Assembly: GCA_035610365.1 (NCBI GenBank)
Contig: CM069439.1
Location: 558,001 to 622,000, forward strand
Direction: 5' to 3'
From: Aquatica leii
Lineage: Eukaryota > Arthropoda > Insecta > Coleoptera > Lampyridae
Length of the DNA stretch: 64,000 nt
Position numbers and translations under genes: made by a program. Below are positions 24,781-37,103 of this stretch, in pieces. Every line of letters starts with the position of its first letter. The first letter of the stretch is position 1. A model generated the notes under the pieces. It worked only from the letters and a program-made list of their open reading frames with translations, did no database searches and was not told the origin of the DNA.

Positions 24781-27700
24781 CTCTGCGAACACATGCTTTA
24801 TATTCAATAAAAATCTAGTATAAATTCGTCCTTTAATTTTTTTTAAAATTTTTTATTAGCATGTCTTAACAACCCTAAAAATATGCGCACTTACAAACAT
24901 GTGTCTGAAGAACCGTCGATTTAGTTCATTACATAAACCAATTTTTTAAACTGTAGTGTTTATTGAGTTTTGCAGCATAAACGAATCTAACTACTAACCA
25001 TTTTGTTAACGATGTAACTTATTTATCACGATAATATGTATTGAAAATCACACGTTTGATAATCATAATGTAGCGCATTGTAAAAAGAGTGTTAAATGAT
25101 ATGAAACTAAAATTGCGCTGGTTAACTTTTATCTCTAAAAACGATTACTTATGAATAGGTTGCAACTCAAAATCTGGCGGCGTGTATCATTCCAAGTCAT
25201 TTGAAAACTAAAGAATAATTCGGTTATAATTTTTAATAATAAGTTTTTTGTAACATAAACTTGTTGTTTGCCGGAACAAATAAGCATGATGCACGTGCTT
25301 ATCTTATCTATTAAATATGCGATATCTTTTAAAATGTTACAAGTGGAGATTTAAGTGAAAGGATGTTTTGAACAAATCTATTTATAAAGCATCTAAAAAT
25401 GTACTTTTACCCCAAATTTAGTACTTTTCAAGAGTACCTACTTTTTTTAATTAATAATTGCACATTAAAACAGTGCCGTTAAGAAACTGAAACGTATGAT
25501 ATTTTTATTTGGTTATTATTATAGAAGAAAATATTCCAATACCAGTTGAGATACTTTAAGATAAGATAACTCTTCTATATATTCCGTAAGACAAGAGTAA
25601 TAAACAAAATAAAACATTTAAAGTTAATGTAATCGTATGTTTAACAAACAAATTGTATTAAATTTTACCGTTTTTTCTTGACGATTTGCTGATATATTTT
25701 GCAAAATAAAAATAGAATCCTACAATGTGGCAATTTTTTAAAGAAAATACTATCAAATTAAATTTCTATTGTGCGTTAGATTAGATTTTTGCTTTTGGCT
25801 TGGACATTTAGACGAACATACTTAAGCAGTTTTAGTTAGTATTAAGATTAATCAAATCTTTGTATTAGAAAATATAAAAAAGAAGAAAAAATAGCAAAAA
25901 GGAGAAGTAGTATATAATTCAAATTGTATTTTAAATTTTAAAGAAATCTAGTTCGATAAATAACAAACATAAAGAAACGTTATGATAAGGAAATCTACTC
26001 CAAATTAAGAAAATTAAAATTAATAAATTGATTTACTTTTTCGTCTTTATTTAATATTCTATTAGGAATTTCGTATAATTTAAAAAAAATTGTTCATACG
26101 TTACAAATGTTTTTACTTCACTTATTTCTTTTGTATGGATTGATTGATCTTAACTCTAGTTTTATTACCTATTGGGTTAACCACCAAGAAAGACCATAAT
26201 CAGTATATAAGCGGCAGTTTTTATCAGTCTATACGGACTAGCTATTTTAATTGGCCGTAATAAAACACGGACAAAAACAAAGACTAATTACAAATTCTAA
26301 ACTCTATAACGGTAAACAAAAAATTACATAATAAAGGAAACCCACCTATCAACTTTCTCAGTGTAATACATCTTATAACAATTACTAAGTTTAATTAATA
26401 GTGTGGTTAAGCTCTTCAAAGATTATGATTACAAAGATATGTTTGTACTTCCTTAGTTAATCTAAATCGTTTAAGCAAAACTATACAAATAAAACCCATT
26501 GTACTAGAAAAATTGTAAATCATGTAGGTACGCGGAAAATTCCTCTAAAAGCTCTTAATATTTACTTTAAATAATTAATGCCCCCATTAAACAATAAATT
26601 AATATTATCAATTGAATATGAACAACACATTAAAAAAATTAATTTACTATTTATAGTATTTATACTGTCGTATTCCTGCCATTGGCCGTCAAAGGTTGTT
26701 GCAGTGGACTCTCGCTTGATCTTGACCGCATAGCAATGCAACAGGTTTATACTGAAGATTTCTATTTAGTTATGAAAATTTAATTTTAGTTTGTCATCTG
26801 CACTTTAGAGAATTTTATGCAATTGTTTAGAAATAAAGCAGTTCCGTATTAGAAAATATAATTATTATTGTTGCTCAATAGAAAACTTTGATATACCAAA
26901 TCTGTTTTTTATATTTGAATTCATGGTTGATAAAAATTACGCATATATTTTTTCAATTATCTTTTGGCTATTTCACTTATATCTTTAAAAATTAAAATAA
27001 ATTTAATTAAACAAACAATATTTTATTCTCTGACGTCGTATGTTTACAATAGCAAAAAAATATAGATGTTTCCAAGTATGTAGTTTATTAAAAAACCCAA
27101 AATATTGATAGACAATTATGTGAATAGATGAAAAAAGATAATTTTTGAGCACTGATTTGTATTGATGAATAAGTAAATTTAGATTAGTCAAAACTATTTT
27201 TAAGCTAGAAGGAAACTTCTGCGTACGTAATGTACTTGTTTAATAGCGTTTTAACACACACAACGATTTTTTAAATAAGACCATCTATTGAACATAACTT
27301 GGAAGCTGAACTTGAAAAAACAAGAGTATATCCATTAAATCCAATTAAAATTTAAAATTAAAAAGAGCTCCTGTTGCAGAAGAATTATAAGATTACTGCG
27401 TGATCAAAGGCAATTTACACAAATTACTTCAGCAAACAGCGTCAAATGAAGAAATTAAAACAAAAATTAAGGAAGTTGTCGAACGGAGTTCTAAGAAAAC
27501 TAAATTTATAATGTATAGTTCTTAAATTGCAACGTTTTTTGTTTGTTTAGTTGAAGTTTTAGTTTGGGTTACAACCGCATATAAGCGTAATCGAGTACAC
27601 AAAATACATTTTGTTAAGTTTGGTCAGTGTAAATAGGAAGAAATAAAGATTGGTATTTGATGTATTATTTTACTAACAGTTTATTTTGTGGATGAGGTAT

Positions 27701-28072
27701 AATTAAAGATAATAATAATTCACGCAATAATTGAAGACGTTTTAAAATAAGGATCTCACAGCATTTACCACATGGTTAAAATCAAAAGTCAATTTTAACT
27801 TACTTAAATAGACAACACCAAACTGAAAACGTTTATTGCAAGTATCACTTTAGGCCAAATCAGAAAAAAATTTGTTTAACGCCACAAGACAACTTTATCT
27901 TAAGTTTGTAGTCGTTTATTAGAATTACGCTGTATACTAGGTTACCTCATAACTCGGGATTAATCAGAAGTCAAGCAAGAACGCGTCATCAAGCATATAC
28001 ATTCAAACCTCACATCGTGCATATCTTGTGCTTATTATGCTGCCTACTAAACGTAAATAAATGTAGTATTGC
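24781..28072. other. AT-rich sequence, nothing recognised
   Basis: About 3.3 kb. The ORF at 27003-27191 shows no domain. No transposon similarity or repeat was noticed. Confidence 0.5.
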
Positions 28073-28521
28073 TGTAACCATAAAATGTTTATTGTGTAAT
28101 TCTTATTATCAAATGAATAATTAGATAATTAAGTAAACGTAACTATGAATTTGCGGTTATTTATTATTTTTTTTATTACACTCACGTGCAGGCATGGATC
28201 AATTCGATATATGTACTAGACGACGAGTAGTCCTGTCACTTCAGTTTGAAGTTATGAAGTAACCTATGCTACCAGTTTATAATTGTTTATATTGTTTTAT
28301 ATTGTGGCAGTGAACTGTAACACGTGCAGGGTACGCTATAAACTACTTTTGCGGAAAAAACAAGAAAAAGTTTTAAAAAGTTTGAAAGCTTAGAAAAGCT
28401 TAAAAACCAAGCCAAACCTGTATCTACAAACATTAAGCCAAGTCAAGCTTTTATTATTTTAAAAACTTTACTTTCAAGCCCAAGCCAAGCTTCTACGTTT
28501 CAAGCCAAGCTACTTGGGTTG
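28073..28521 (-). repeat. Dispersed repeat, copy B (inverted relative to 6807-7231)
   Basis: It matches the reverse complement of 6807-7231 from GTAACCATAAAATGTTTATT at the left to AAGCCAAGCTACTTGG at the right. Shared features include the ACTTCAGTTTGAAG block and the repeated AAGCCAAGC motifs. The copies differ by substitutions and small indels, so they are old. Confidence 0.7.
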
Positions 28522-28710
28522 GTGAATCGCTAGTCTGTATTCACCTTGCTGTTCTCCTTGGGTGTACATGACTCGGAATGAAAATATTTTGTTACATTTT
28601 ACTAGTTTTTAATAAATTTTATATTAAAGTTTGTTTTGGTTTTATCAAACTTTTTGGCATGTAGCGATCTTCCGCTCGTTGTATCTATGATGTTGCGCGT
28701 CGGCCGCCTT

Positions 28711-28956
28711 TGACATTCACCTAAAGGTGTTGTAATAAAGAAAGACGGTGAAGCGAAACCTAAAGCTATGACACAGTCTGGACTTACATACGTAACGATT
28801 TGTAATGAAAAGCTTTCTCCTTCTAACGCAGAAACTCATGCCACAAACGTACATAGACTTTTTGAGAGTAAATTAGTCATTGATAATTTTCCCGTGGGTA
28901 TCGAATACATTGTGCCAGTAGATACCAGACTAGATATTCTACAGGTTAGGACATAA
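28711..28956 (+). other. Unidentified open frame ending at a splice-donor-like site
   Basis: An 80-codon frame, open without ATG from 28711 and with an ATG at 28768, has ordinary coding composition (SGLTYVTICNEKLSPSNAET, VIDNFPVGIEYIVPVDTRLD). It reaches CAG|GTTAGG shortly before its stop. No domain is recognised. It could be an exon or a transposon fragment; an upstream acceptor is not obvious. Confidence 0.3.
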
Positions 28957-29849
28957 TTATACTTGGTACGCAAATCATGTACGTAAATCACAATAATTCT
29001 TAGAAATACTAAAATCCGAGATTATCGTTTGTTGCGGTGTACGACAATCTAGTCTGTGGCAATTATTACGGAAGTTGCGATGTGAGACGAATATGTAGTT
29101 GTAGAAGAAATAATGACTTGGAAAGTAAATTTTCTCCGCTGCGACTACAACTATCTTTGAATCTCTGAGCGTCATCACGTTTGAAACAGATTCTTCCCAA
29201 TCTTAAAACATGCTTATTTAAACAATCGTGTAACGTCTATGGCACCTATATTTTTCATCATATAAAATTTCTAACCATCACAAGCAATCACATAAAAAGC
29301 ATAAAGAGGTTTTGACCATCACAAAGATTTGTTCTCAACGACGTGTCAGGAAAGTTCTTTGTTTGCTGAACTGTGACGGTGCTGTGTGGTTGAATAAAGA
29401 AGATGTTGACGCATTCCATATTTTAACATCCAAATTAAGAACAAAGTGACTGCTATGCCACCCATAAATAATATAAAAGAATTATTTAAAACTCCATAAA
29501 CACAAGATGATTTTGTGTCGTTCATTTGACTTGTTTTGAGAAATGGCTAGTTCGGTTTATTCTTGATTTAAAAAAAAACATATTTTAATAGAAATATATA
29601 AATAATTTAAAAAGTACTATTATAAATTAATAATTTCTACATTTAAAAACAGCAAAATATATGACGTTATGCCAAAGGTAGGGAAGTTCACACAAACGTG
29701 ACCACCTGTGACAAGGACGGAAGAAGACACTAGAAATCATGAAATTAAAATAACGTTATTTATAAGTGGGCTCTAGCATTTTTTAGTCCATACAAACATT
29801 TTATTAACAAATATTTCATTTCTTAGAAAATGAATTTTGTTACATATGT
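28957..29849. other. Sequence without recognised features
   Basis: Less AT-rich than its neighbours near 29000-29200, but no feature could be assigned on either strand. Confidence 0.4.
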
Positions 29850-30406
29850 ACTTTTCGGGTCTACTTGGCCCGAACCTGTAAAACAAAGCTTGTTACTATT
29901 TTAAATTCTTAAGTTGCATTTGTAGTTTGTACATGACAACGTATTTTATGCATAATCTAAGTACAGACTAATTTTCTTTATTAGAATTAGTTGCAAAGTT
30001 CAAGTGTCATATTTGCCAGTTAGAACATTAATTCTGCGTTTTCATACGTGGGTTTAGTTTTTAATTTTTGTCGTGACGTTTATTTTTATAGTGTTTTGAA
30101 AATATGTTAGGGATGGTAGCCCAACTTCTAAACGACGAAGAACTGGAAACATGTACTGCATCTGACAGTAATGAATCTATCTTAGAATTAAAGAGATATA
30201 CTAGTGATAATCAAAGTAAATTATCAGAATCGGATGATAAGCTTAGTGACGTAAATAATACCACAACAGGCAAAAATTTAAATAAAAGCTTGAAAGTGAT
30301 TGAGCGAAAGAATAAAAGAGATATGCCACTTCTAGGGTACAGTAAATTAAGTCTTGGTTTCAAGTACAAAAAACAACACTGGAAATATTATCTTGAAGAT
30401 GACTAA
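29850..30406 (+). other. 100-codon acidic ORF with possible piggyBac-like leader
   Basis: An ATG at 30104 opens 100 codons. The first half is acidic and Ser-rich (LNDEELETCTASDSNES), the second half basic and aromatic, ending KKQHWKYYLEDD. An acidic, Ser-rich N-terminus is typical of piggyBac transposases, and about 240 nt upstream is the short palindromic phrase CGGGTCTACTTGGCCCG, reminiscent of piggyBac ends. No catalytic domain follows, so this would be an N-terminal stub. It may equally be a small host gene. Confidence 0.3.
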
Positions 30407-30747
30407 TACTGAAAGCCAAAATGCGTGTGTTATTGAGTAGAAAAATTTAAATGACAATATTTAGCAAGTATACATGGGTTTACATAATTAGCCAGTGTTT
30501 ATAACTTTTATAGTAAATCTACTAAAAGTTTTCAGAAGGAACCAAGCAGGTCTATTTTTCGTGTGACAATTTTTTTACTATTTTATGATAAATCTACTCG
30601 TCTAGAAAAGAAAAGCGATAAATTAGCACTAATAAGAAATTTAAAAAAAAAACATTAAAATAATATCAAAACTATATAATTCGAGTTGTAATGTAACTGT
30701 TGACAAACAACTAGCTAGTTTTAGAGAACGTTGCCCTTTCAAACTAT

Positions 30748-30880
30748 GCATCTATACTAATATTATAAAGAGATAAAGCTTGTACATTTGTATGTATGAG
30801 GTAATTTCAGAAACTACTCATCTGATTTTAAAAATCCTTACACTAATAATTAAAAAAAGATTTTTAGGGTGAACATAGTT
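30748..30880 (+). mobile_element. Helitron/Helentron-like non-autonomous fragment
   Basis: It begins CTATACTAATATTATAAAGAG, then a GTATGTATG stretch, then TTTCAGAAACTACTCATCTGAT and TTTTAAAAATCCTTACACTAA. This arrangement is widespread in insect genomes in short Helitron-derived repeats. The 3' hairpin end was not found, so the right boundary is arbitrary. Confidence 0.5.
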
Positions 30881-32854
30881 AGAAACTAGTCACTCTATAG
30901 TTCTTACGACACGTACCGTAACAGTTACAACAAAAAAGTAATTTTGCTACAAAACTGAGCGCAAAAGAAAAAAAAGGTTATAGTTAGGATATAGAAGAAT
31001 ATACTAAATTGTTCTATTGTCAGTAATAGTCACAAGTTTTTGTGCAAATATTGATAGTATGAATATTGAAGTATGAATTATGTAAAAATCTATAATATTT
31101 ATAAAATTATTTTTGACTGTTAAAAACACGTTCCACCATACAATTTTTTCCCATGAATTCTAAAATCTTTATTAACAACAAGCATTTATTTTATTGCTGC
31201 AAAAGAAGCAACACGAGTTATATAGTTACACAGAAAACGATTTCAAACAAACCAAGAGTTTTATGACCTATGATATTAAGGTTCCATATGCCAATAACTT
31301 TTACTATTATTTCATGTAGAATTTTTTGCTCAATCTCAAAGAAAACTTAACTGAAAACGAAAAAAAAACAGTTATCTATTAATTGCCATGTATTTTATAG
31401 TAGTAAAAATAATTAGTTATCGATTCTTGTAGACAAACATTTTTCTAACTGGGACGACCTAAACGTAAACAAACTCAAGCACAGCATTTACGATTTAAAA
31501 CATATTGACTCGGATAAGGATAAGTAAAAGTAATTATCTTAATTAAAAGCATTACTGTAAGATGAGGTTTAAAATTTGGCAACGAGATCAATCAACATTG
31601 AGTCATACAAAGTATCTGATATTTTCAACAATATGATGTAGCGTACTTAATGAATTATTCAACAAAATTTACAGTTCGATCAAAAAACCTTTAATTTGCA
31701 TAAATTAAGCATTACCGTCTTATTATAATAACTGTTCCGGTGTGTCTGCTTCAAAGTTTAAAACAAGTTAATTCACAAGCAAAGTCAATGTCAAGCTATC
31801 TTTGCGTTGCGAAGGCGGAATTTTTTGAATTATTTATCATACTTTTGTAGTTTCATTATTTACAGCTCATAAAAGCAATTATAAGTAATTGAAACTTGTA
31901 CTGACAGAGTTAGGCGGCAATTATTTACCTTCTCTAAAATTCGATGTTCCCTGTGTTGAATAATTAGTGGTTTATACATTTATGGTCAAATGCATTTAAC
32001 GACTTTAATATATAGACGAACATCAAAATGTATTTAACAATTTTTTTCTCTTCTATTATCATAATTTTACTATTCGTGCCAAGGTTTTTAATGCGACGTT
32101 ATCCAACGCATAACAATGTTACAACATATATACATTAACGTTTAAATTTCATTATTGTTACGTATAAAAACTGATTAAATAATAAATTCACTTTTAAAAA
32201 AAAATCTTGGTAGTACTTAATGCACAAAATTACACTGATGCACATGATTAATACTAAAACTTCATCAACAGTAACACAGTTAATGTTACAAATTTCATTT
32301 TGTGCAAAAATGTTATAAATTGTGTTAAACATTACATGGATAACAAAATTGTTTTTAATTACGTATTTGAGTCGTTTTAATAAATATTCAATTAATATTC
32401 AAATATAACATCCATGCAACGGTCACAGTGAGATTGAATTAATTTCTCTAATGTTATATGCCAAACATTTTAAATTATGTAAAATAATATTTAATTTGCG
32501 TTTATATCCTTATTATTATTATTAGTATTATTGATTGGCTATGTAATTTTATGCATTAACTCTGTACAAATTAAATTGTTTATAAACCCGGATAAAAGCT
32601 TTATATACATTTAGTTTGATGTATTAATTTCATTCATTACTGCATAGATAACAGCTTTTAAAAAAATGGATTAAAAATTACCCTATACTGTTTAATAATT
32701 ACAACAATAAACTCTATAATAAACTTAACTTTTTCTAAAAAAATTATTTAATTTGATCAGCGTTAAAGCACCTCTTCAAGCAAAGCTTTAAACTTATGTT
32801 TAACTCTATAATAAAAAAATGTTATTTTTTTATGCATTAGAAAAAATCACTTTA
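30881..32854. other. AT-rich sequence, nothing recognised
   Basis: About 2 kb with no convincing coding signal. The ORF at 32135-32332 is hydrophobic and AT-driven. Confidence 0.5.
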
Positions 32855-33300
32855 TACAGACCTATTAGTATACTATCGTTATTATCTAAACTATTTAAAA
32901 CGCTATTAAGGTTAGAGTAGAAGAAATCAAAAATTAAAACCTACCGACACAGTTCTAACCTTTTATAATAAATCCGTTTATAATTAAATAACCTGCAGAT
33001 TGCTTAACGTAATGTTGTTAAATGGTTTGGTATGTATGGATAAAAGATTAATGTGGAAGAAGCACCTGTTTATAAAAAGGAAGCAGTTAGGACATACACT
33101 TTGCAGTCGGTGCTAGTGAAATGGTCGTAAATGCCAACTTTCTACTAGCAAGTTGTTAATTTACAAAATGATCTTTGAACAGCTATGGTGATCTACCTTA
33201 AATTCATGTTTTAAGAATCGGTACGCTTAGCGGAATTGTGCAAGCAGTATGATTTGTTCAAAACGTTATCGACAACAATTTAACAAGGTTATCAGTAAAA
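32855..33300 (+). pseudogene. Jockey-type LINE reverse transcriptase relic with internal deletion
   Basis: YRPISILSLLSKLFKTLLRL near 32858 is the RT block 2 signature. About 100 nt later the sequence jumps to VKWFGMYG, then DKRLMWKKHLFIKRKQLGHT near 33040, then SKLLIYKMIFEQLW near 33150. These are the conserved end of RT and the start of the following region in jockey-like elements. The catalytic box between them is missing. Frame changes and stops make it dead. Confidence 0.65.
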
Positions 33301-33529
33301 AAGTAACCAAAAAAAGTAGTAGCTTTTTATTACAACATGTGATTAATGGCTTAAATGTGTAAAATATTGGTTTTTTGAATGAAAGCATGGTATCAAATTG
33401 AGAAAAAATTAGGATCAGTTTGAGCAGTTTTAATAAATTTATAGTTAGGAATGGCTAACGAACTAGGCTTTTGCCCGACTTGGTTGAATACCTAGTTTTT
33501 TTGAGATAAATTTTGTGGCAAACCGTAAA

Positions 33530-33870
33530 AAAAGTCGGGTTTCAGGTATGTATTCTCATTATATCGAACTAGACCGGGATTACGATCACAGCTCAGTGCG
33601 AAAAATTGGGGGTTTTGTACCGCCCGGAGAGACTGAAAATAGCAGTAAGAAAACAAAAATAAGACTGTTTAGATCAAATGTAAAAAGCATCCTCTTGTAC
33701 GGAGCAGCAACATAGGTAGAGAACAAAGGCGATACACAAAAACTACAAGTAATTATAAACAAATACATGAGGAAAATATGTAGAATATTTTGATCCGAAA
33801 AAATAACAAATAAGAAGCTATGGGAAATAATACACTAAGAAAATAAAGCAAGAACATAACGCGACAAGCA
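33530..33870 (+). pseudogene. RTE-like LINE RT C-terminal fragment
   Basis: The ORF from 33515 contains ELDRDYDHSSVRKIGGF and then KTKIRLFRSNVKSILLYG, matching the end of RT in LINEs where VKSVLLYGxETW is usual. Here the Trp codon is a stop (TAG at 33713). Beyond it the match continues with QKLQVIINKYMRKICRIF and KKLWEII. This is a different LINE from the one at 32855. Confidence 0.7.
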
Positions 33871-34871
33871 GTAGGGTAGAAAGGGTTGGATATCACCTCC
33901 TTCTTTTTTCTGAGGTGGGTTTTACTTTCACTGTTGTGACCTCGGCAGAAACGTAAATGAGCTGTTTTTTCTCTATTTCGACATAAGAATTAGCGATTCT
34001 TACACTAAATCTGTGTAAGAATAAGCAAATTTTTACACGAATTTTAGTAATGTTAGTTTTTTCAAAGTTGGTATCTCTGCATCGTAAGTTGGCGAAAAGA
34101 TATTTGACGTTACATAAAAAAAAACTCAAAATTATTTAATCTTAACAATTGAAATTCAAATGATGCTAAGATAAAATAAAAACGTCTTATTAATCCAAAA
34201 AGGTATAAAGAGATCATTTCATATTATATTTTACGTTAACATACATAAATTTTCAGGGAAAGCGATAAACTGATTTGAAGAAAAGGAAACTAATTTAATG
34301 GTATACTCTTATATAGTGTACCCTAATATGTGGCTTTAAATATCATACATGAAAAAACTTGGCATTTGAACTAGTAGCTTGCGCACTAGTAGACCTTGAA
34401 TAGGTAGATAAATACTGGATTATATTTTATTTCAGGTAAAATGGAATCGTCAATTGATGTAGAGGTAGTGAATTGCACAACATAGGTTTAATACCCACAA
34501 CTTAAATTTTTGAATAACTCTTGATCGAGCACTTGATAGCCCTCCGAAGCTAAAAATGTCGACGCATTAACTTTGAACAATGAGTCACAGTTAACAATTT
34601 ATTTTAAACTTGTATTGATTAAGTGTGTATTTTAATAAAATGGAGAAGTGTTTTTGCTTTTAAATTATCTCGACAGTAGCAGGTATTTTAAACTTCAGGT
34701 TTTGAAAAAATGTTTATATTGAGGTAAGGTGTAGAGAATTTGCTTTACCTATTCTGTATTGCCTTCACTATTACAAAAATTTCAAAGTAACTATGTTTGT
34801 ATTAACGTAAGTATAAGTAAACTGCATAAATTATAACAATTACTTAAAATAATGTAATTAATTCTTAAAGC
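33871..34871. other. Sequence without recognised features
   Basis: A minus-strand ORF at 33893-34129 (78 codons, basic) has no recognised domain and may be part of a short interspersed repeat, since its base composition differs from the flanks. Nothing else was noticed. Confidence 0.4.
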
Positions 34872-35983
34872 TCAGTTATTATATATTTGAACCGAGACAA
34901 TGCAGTTTGAACCATTATTAATTGTAACACATGGTACCCTATTTGTGTTTCGAACCACAACGTTGTCACTTCTTGTTTCAGTCGCAACAGAAGTTACTTG
35001 GATGCTCTCTTTCGATCTATTTTTATTTTGAAACGTGCCTTCTTCTGAGAATCCAGATTTCGACAAGATGCCACTTACTTCAACCTTCCTTTTTTTTTAA
35101 GTTTTTATATAGCCTTCTGCTACAGATGAACTTTTCCAACCCCCATGTTGCTTCAGGGTTAAAATATCACCTCCTCTATTTTCCAACTCGGAAGCTGAGG
35201 ATCTTCGAAAGCAATTCCCGAAGTATTGCTCAGGATTTTCCAAGTATAAAAAGGTAGCTATTACCTTAGGCATTTCACCCATCTTATTTATTCCAATAGG
35301 TTGAACAGTACAATGCCCTGTTCTATGATTAATAAATTACCGATCATGTGTTACAGGTCAGGTCTCAGGTCAATATATTTTTTTATTAATAAATGGCCGT
35401 TTTTTAAGTCTGGAATACTGACATAAATAATGCTTTCTTTAAACTCCAAGTATTTGATAGACATATTTGTGAGTTCCTGTCTTCTGCATGCTCCTGTGTA
35501 CCCAATTATGAGTGCTACCTGAAAATGGAAATGTTGAGCTATATACCCATTTAACAAAAATCCTCCTTTGCTTTTACCTTAACTACCAGATATTTGATAT
35601 CTGGTGCATTCTTGAGAAAAGTTTCAACTTGATCAAAATTTAAAGTTTTAGATTTTTTCGCTATATAACTTTTTGAATAGTTTTTTAAAAGCACTTGTAA
35701 ATGCGCAAATTTTGAAATGTCTATATTTTGCCTGATATTGAGTGTAGTTCGTAACATGGAATAAAGTTTCTACAACGTTAAACTTTTGAAGGTTTCACGT
35801 TTTCCTTTAAAAAAAATCATCCTGTTTTCAATTACTACAGCAACATTGTTCGCATGAGACCATTCCAAAAATTTACTATATGCCTTCTCGAATTCACTTT
35901 TTGAATTGGAAAGTAATAAATTGTGTGTTTTGAGCTATTACTCGTAATTCTGGTGAAGTAAATTGCATCTCCTCCTTGAACAT
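34872..35983 (-). pseudogene. Crypton-type tyrosine recombinase transposon relic with an intron
   Basis: Minus-strand coding begins near MFKEEMQFTSPELRVI (35983) and continues with EKAYSKFLEWSHANN and the core-binding region YSMLRTTLNIRQNIDISKF. The catalytic domain follows: LIIGYTGACRRQELTNM (first Arg), INKMGEMPKVIATFL, YFGNCFRRSSAS (second Arg), then LKQHGGWKSSSVAEGYI with the Trp and the nucleophile Tyr. Between LVVK and ALIIG lies a 59-nt GT...AG intron (35519-35577). Where active relatives have His before CFRR, this copy has Asn. In-frame stops near 35765, 35351 and 35097 and a frame break near 35890 inactivate it. The tail ends in a short Asn/Ser-rich segment (34872-35066). No RT or RNase H is nearby, so DIRS is less likely. 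Confidence 0.8.
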
Positions 35984-37103
35984 CAACAGCCTGATTAAAA
36001 GCAACGAAACGCTAATAGGCGTCATATGCTCCTACTAGAAGCGAAAAGTTGTAAAAGAATATGTAAAATTACACTCAATTTAGTAAAACTAAAAATTATA
36101 TTTTAATAACCAATCAAAAATAGTTAAACAAATATAATACTTTTTTATTAAATATTATAGAGCATCCGATAGTATGTTTTGGTAGATCACTCCACTTAAA
36201 TTGCAATACGTAACTTGTAATAAAACTTTGTAACTTTCTGGTGTAAAGTTAGCATCTGCCAAATATAAGTTTGATTAACCTGTATCCTATTTTTTAAGTC
36301 GATCTAAAATTTTAAATTTGATTTGTTGACCCGACACGGCATACTTGCAAATCGACTTTAAACTTTTAAAATACAAACCAAACACAGCCTAGCTATAAGT
36401 CCGATATTTGAGCTGACTAAAACCTTTAAAAACGTAATCTTAGCAAAATTGTACATATCAAAAAGTCGTATAGTCCGATTTCGTGCAGGGCCGTAGAAAA
36501 AAAATCTAGTTGATTCTATTTTAAAGTTTTAGATTCTATTCATAAGCAGCATGAGCAGCCAATGCATCTACCACTGTTTGCACTTTTTGTGTAAAACTTG
36601 TTTAGTTAAAGTAACCACATTTTAAAACTGCACGACATTGTACAGATAAAAATACATCTAACAGTCTAACTACAGCAAAATGTTTACAGATAATATTTTT
36701 AAATAGTTTCAATGTGTACGTTAAATCCAAAACCTTCGAAATAAATGCACACAATTTTATTAGTCAATCGCCATACTTTAATATATTTATTATTGTACAA
36801 CAATATTATTTGATAAATTTTATTTATAATAGATGGTAGTTAATACTTAAAACGTATTAATTAAAAATTTTTAACAAATGTTTGCTAACAAAGCTTGTCA
36901 AAAACATTTTTTAAGATTCTAATACATTTTTGATAAACGTACTTACAAAATACCTAATTGTTTTATTTTGAGTTGTTTTTATGCTAAACTTAATACCAAC
37001 TTACTTATAGTCCGCTTAGAAACGACAGAGTGACAGAGAAACACCCTGAATATTTTTTCATTCTGTTAAACAAATTTAAGTAATCATTAAAACATTTTAA
37101 ATA
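35984..37103. other. AT-rich sequence, nothing recognised
   Basis: Possibly the 5' flank of the Crypton element. No inverted repeats are expected for Cryptons and none were seen. Confidence 0.45.
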
